64,000 bases of DNA, from the NCBI GenBank assembly GCA_023105745.1, contig JALGQZ010000013.1:26425105-26489104 (forward strand), written 5' to 3'. The number at the start of each line of letters is the position of its first letter. The stretch's first letter is position 1. Source of the DNA: Austropuccinia psidii. Taxonomy: Eukaryota; Basidiomycota; Pucciniomycetes; Pucciniales; Sphaerophragmiaceae. The notes beneath the pieces were generated by a model. That model saw nothing but the letters and a program-made list of their open reading frames with translations. It searched no databases and had not been told where the DNA came from. Shown here one piece after another: positions 60,871-64,000 of the stretch. The position numbers and the translations under genes were made by a program.

Positions 60871-61295
60871 GCCAATATGCCTAATTAAGCATATTATGAT
60901 AAGAATTGATGAAAAATGGCTGTTTTGATGTTTTGAGGTCTGATGTGGCCATTTGCGCCAAAGTGCATAAGATCATGAAATTGGCCAATTGGGCCATTTG
61001 AAACAGTTTTTCTTCTTGATCTTGATTTCTTCTTGAATTTCTTCCTTCTTATCCCCTTCTTGACTGGTCAATTGCCATAAATGCCTTGCTGACTTGCAAT
61101 TGTCCATAAATCTCTTGGTCTTGAATTTGAAATTTTGACTTGAAGATGAGTTCAAGGCTGACTTGAAGAAGTTTTGATGAGGATTATCTGTAGGTGGTCT
61201 TTACCATTACTAGTGTTTTGCTCTTTGATTATTGAATGAATTGACTCCCCAAACGTGATATGGGAGTGATGACTACTGCTTTTTGAAATAAGAAA

Positions 61296-61372
61296 TAAAA
61301 AAAATGAAAATAAAAATAAAAATAAAAGATACAAGTAAAAGGAATAAAAATAAAAAATAAAAAATAAAAATG
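61296..61372. repeat. A-rich microsatellite (AAAATA-like)
   Basis: Runs of AAAATAAAAATAAAAA interrupted by AGATACAAGTAAAAGG. Part of the element D 3' untranslated region. Confidence 0.8.
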
Positions 61373-61494
61373 AAAAGAATTGAGAGAAAAAGAGAGTAAA
61401 GAAAGAAATAAGAAGTTCCTGAGGGTTGTCCTTCTTGTGGTGAGTTTCTTGATTTTGGCCAAAATGTTCTGAAAGATAAAACCAAGCATTTGAT

Positions 61495-61912
61495 GCTCAC
61501 AGCGTGGCCAAGGTAATGTTTTACAAGAACTAGACCCCTCAGGGATGCATACCAGGAGATGGAACTTACTTTCATAACTTCCACTCCCCACCAAGCACCA
61601 TAAATGAAAATTGAAATATGCCATAAGATGAATTTGATAATGAATGTCTTGAAAGATAATTTATGGCATGATTAAAGAAAGAAGAGAAAATAAAGGAAAA
61701 GATTGGGCCAAATCTTGATGAAAGGTCCAATCTTGAGGGTATTATGTTGCAAGGCCTTCTGAACCTGTCCAAAAAATTGACAAGTGCTCACAAAGTGGCC
61801 AAGGTGATGCTTACAACAAATTTGGGTAGAATACCCCCTTAAAGGTGCATGCCAGGAGAGGAACTTACTTTCATAAACTCCAATCCCCACCAAGCACCAT
61901 AAATCAAACTCT
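61495..61912. repeat. Duplicated module around the pol stop codon of element D
   Basis: Two diverged copies, about 61495-61610 and 61785-61912, spaced 290 bp. Each runs GCTCACA..GTGGCCAAGGT.ATG, GCAT.CCAGGAGA.GGAACTTACTTTCATAA and TCCCCACCAAGCACCATAAAT. The right copy includes the pol stop region. Element E has one copy at 32805-32920. Confidence 0.75.
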
Positions 61913-64000
61913 TGAGGCATTTGGGCCAGGCTTGTCTGGATACAAAGTGTGAAAGTCCTTGACAAGGTCTGGGGAGTTGGTAAGGTTGGAAGCTGGTTCC
62001 CAAGTTGTTCTTTCTGGGTCTTCATTGAATCCTTTCCACTCCACTAAATACCATAATGAACCTCTCTTGAGTTTTGAGTCCAGAACCTGAGCCACTTCCC
62101 ATTCTTCTTGCTCTTCCACTATTACTGGAGGTGGTGGCAATTGGTGTCGATTTGGGATAGTTGATTGCTTCACTGGTTCTAACAAGGACACATGGAAAAC
62201 AGGGTGAACTGACTTCCATTGTTGAGGCAACTTGAGGTGATATGCATGGCTGCCAATCTTCTTGAGAACTTCAAAGGGTCCCAACCATCTTTCTGAAAGC
62301 TTTTTGGTGGGTCTTGTTGTCTTGATGTTCTTGGAAGCTAGCCATACTTTGTCCCCAGGTTGGAAATCAGGTGGAATTGCTCTATTTCTATCTGCATACT
62401 TCTTGAATCTTCTTATTGCTGACTCTAATTCTTCTTTGACAACTTGCTGTACTGATTGGAGTTTTGTTGATAACTTTCCAGCAGGTGAATCTTGAGAAAC
62501 ATGGATTGAGTCAAAGCTGGGATTTCTTCCATAAATGGTGAAAAAAGGTGATTGCTTTGTGGATGAATGTTCTGCATTATTATAGGCAAATTCAGCCAAA
62601 GGGAGCCAGGTGTGCCAGTCATCTTGATGGTAACTGACATACATCCGAAGATACTGTTCTAGAATCTGATTTACCCTCTCTGTCTGTCCATCTGTTTCAG
62701 GGTGAAATGCAGTTGAAAGATCTCTTGATATCTTGAGCTGCTGACATAATTGGGTCCAGAATGATGAAACAAATAAGGAACCTCTATCACTAACAATACT
62801 TACTGGAAGACCATGTTTGGAAAATACATGACTAATGAAGATTTGAGCTAAGTCCAGTGCAGTGATTGTTGAATAAGTTGGAATAAATATTGCCATTTTT
62901 GAAAATCTGTATACAACTACTAAAATTGAATCAAAGTTGCTTGACAAGGGCAATTGAGTGATAAAGTCCATTGATAAAGAATTCCAAGGACCAGATGGAA
63001 TTTGAAGAGGCTTGAGTAATCCAAACTTCTTATGGTGGATGTTCTTGTTTCTTGAACATTGCTGACATGAGGACACATAGTCCTTGATGATTTGATTCAT
63101 GCCAGCCCAATAAAAATCCCTCTTGATGAGCTTGAGGGTCTTCTCCTGGCCAGGATGGCCAGCCAACGGTGAGTCATGACGCTTTTGAAGAATGTCCAAT
63201 TGAATTTCATGATTGCTTGGAATGACTACTCTATCTTTGAACAATAATAATTTTGCTTGAGGTTCAAGAGAATAGTCTGGGACTGATTCTCCTCTTGCTA
63301 ATTTCTTGAGGATCTCCTTATAGTCTTTGTCTTGCCATACTTGTCTTTGGATCTGATCAACTAAATCTGAAAACATTTCAACTTTTATGGAAAAGAATCT
63401 TGACTCTTGAATTTCATTCTGCTTGAGAACTTGATGAAAGTTTTGAGGATTCTTGCTGATGAAATCCACCCCCCTCTCTGGGTACACGTCGTCCCGACGT
63501 GACAAGGCATCTGGTAAAGTGGCCAGCCTGCCTGGGCGGTAAGTGATAACAAAGTGAAATTCCGACAAAAATTCAGCCCAGCGGGCCTGACGACGAGTAA
63601 GGACTTTAGAGGACATAAAATATTGGAGAGAACAATGGTCTGTCAAGACCTCAAAGGAATCAGAAAGAGAAAGGAGAAAGGCTCTCCAGCGCTTGAGAGC
63701 CCAAACTATGCCAAGGAGTTCCTTGTCATGAATTTCATAGTTGAGTTCAGCTGGTAAGAGCTTGCGACTATCAAATGAAATGGGATGCTTTCCTGAGTCA
63801 TTCACCTGACTCAGTACAGCACCCAAGGCATAATCAGAGGCATCAGTCTCTACAATAGTTGGGAGAGAAGGATTAAAATGAGAGAGGATAGGAGCAGTGG
63901 TGAAAGCTTCTTTGAGTATCTGAAACTGGCTAAGAGCTTCCTCATTGAAGATGAAGGGAGAATCTTTTTTGAGAAGGGAAGTGAGAGCAGAGATTTTTTT
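61904..64000 (-). CDS. Element D Pol, C-terminal part (RNase H, integrase, chromodomain), partial
   Basis: Open from the right edge (64000) to the stop at 61904, 698 codons; the start is outside. First residues KKISALTSLLKKDSPFIFNE are the RT-RNase H connection. RNase H: ETDASDYALGAV, YEIHDKELLGIV, VLTDHCSL. Integrase zinc finger: HDSPLAGHPG and CQQCSRNK. Integrase core: SMDFITQLP, SDRGSLFVSSFW and the Glu in TERVNQILEQY, all three acidic residues kept. Then GPFEVLKKIGSHAYHLKLP and a clear chromodomain (EWEVAQVLDSKLKRGSLWYL, VEWKGFNEDPERTTWEP). One oddity is VVVYRFSK where relatives have VVVDRFSK. Chromodomain integrases are known to direct insertion toward heterochromatin; whether this one inserts into other LTRs by preference is only suggested by the nesting seen here. 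Confidence 0.95.
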   Translation of the reverse strand, partial: KKISALTSLLKKDSPFIFNEEALSQFQILKEAFTTAPILSHFNPSLPTIVETDASDYALGAVLSQVNDSGKHPISFDSRKLLPAELNYEIHDKELLGIVWALKRWRAFLLSLSDSFEVLTDHCSLQYFMSSKVLTRRQARWAEFLSEFHFVITYRPGRLATLPDALSRRDDVYPERGVDFISKNPQNFHQVLKQNEIQESRFFSIKVEMFSDLVDQIQRQVWQDKDYKEILKKLARGESVPDYSLEPQAKLLLFKDRVVIPSNHEIQLDILQKRHDSPLAGHPGQEKTLKLIKRDFYWAGMNQIIKDYVSSCQQCSRNKNIHHKKFGLLKPLQIPSGPWNSLSMDFITQLPLSSNFDSILVVVYRFSKMAIFIPTYSTITALDLAQIFISHVFSKHGLPVSIVSDRGSLFVSSFWTQLCQQLKISRDLSTAFHPETDGQTERVNQILEQYLRMYVSYHQDDWHTWLPLAEFAYNNAEHSSTKQSPFFTIYGRNPSFDSIHVSQDSPAGKLSTKLQSVQQVVKEELESAIRRFKKYADRNRAIPPDFQPGDKVWLASKNIKTTRPTKKLSERWLGPFEVLKKIGSHAYHLKLPQQWKSVHPVFHVSLLEPVKQSTIPNRHQLPPPPVIVEEQEEWEVAQVLDSKLKRGSLWYLVEWKGFNEDPERTTWEPASNLTNSPDLVKDFHTLYPDKPGPNASRV

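Larger units (their letters stand above)
59309..64000 (-). mobile_element. Element D: 3' part of a Ty3/gypsy chromovirus inserted into an A-type LTR
   Basis: Minus strand: 3' LTR 59309-60047, polypurine tract, a 1.8-kb 3' untranslated region with repeats, and a pol frame open from 61904 to the window edge. The left flank gives a presumed target duplication CAAAG (59304-59308); its partner is outside the window. Element E is an older relative. The intact frame suggests a fairly recent insertion, but the 5' LTR is not visible for dating. Confidence 0.9.

Noticed and set aside
60329..60928. Several overlapping minus- and plus-strand ORFs of 77-172 codons
   Set aside because: They read through the GCGCAAA repeats in several frames with repeated peptides such as FAHFAQ. 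Repeat artefacts.
62262..62495. Plus-strand ORF within element D
   Set aside because: Antisense shadow of the integrase coding frame.
1..64000. CRISPR arrays, rRNA genes, tRNA genes, bacterial operons
   Set aside because: No regularly spaced repeats, no rRNA-like tract and no B-box/T-arm sequence that I could recognise by eye; the window is eukaryotic. A tRNA scan would be needed to exclude small tRNA genes fully.

Overview
The window is AT-rich eukaryotic DNA with a single recognisable host gene, GET4, at about 53.4-54.7 kb, surrounded by LTR retrotransposons of the Ty3/gypsy order and their decayed remains. Two short introns with GTATGT/GTAAGA donors, long AT-rich intergenic DNA and chromodomain gypsy elements fit a rust fungus (Pucciniales) with an expanded genome. 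The style of the Gag and Pol proteins makes me think of Austropuccinia psidii. That name is inference from memory, not from a search.

Layout. 1-4020: 5' end of a decayed minus-strand gypsy element (B) with its 5' LTR. 4131-14218: complete, apparently intact minus-strand gypsy element (A) with two 1834-bp LTRs and a perfect AATTC target duplication. 15539-17294: old solo LTR of the B type. 17.3-32.5 kb: AT-rich DNA with no gene, containing two degenerate copies of an unnamed repeat (H). 32.6-41.07 kb: heavily decayed minus-strand chromovirus (E), carrying two nested solo LTRs with perfect target duplications (J at 33687-34221, G at 37911-39433). 41071-47886: decayed plus-strand relative of A (element C), which has lost reverse transcriptase and RNase H. 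47970-49784: solo B-type LTR with an ATATG duplication. 49.8-53.3 kb: AT-rich DNA. 53281-54679: GET4. 54.7-58.9 kb: AT-rich DNA. 58923-59308: piece of an A-type LTR, interrupted by a minus-strand chromovirus (D, 59309-64000) that runs out of the window.

The most interesting structure is in elements A and C. Upstream of Gag-Pol both carry a conserved two-exon gene (called ORF1 here, 289 codons). An 83-codon leader ORF is joined through a 64-nt GTAAGT...AG intron to a frame hidden under the start of the very long Gag-Pol ORF. ORF1 then ends in an ATGA overlap with an ATG in the Gag-Pol frame. The usual six-frame reading (a 1974-residue polyprotein) would mistake about 220 residues of the out-of-frame overlap for the Gag N-terminus. 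A distant relative (B) keeps the C-terminal ORF1 motif but not the overlapping frame, which supports ORF1 as the real product.

Many boundaries were fixed by hand from TG...CA ends plus 5-bp duplications. Identity counts are by eye.
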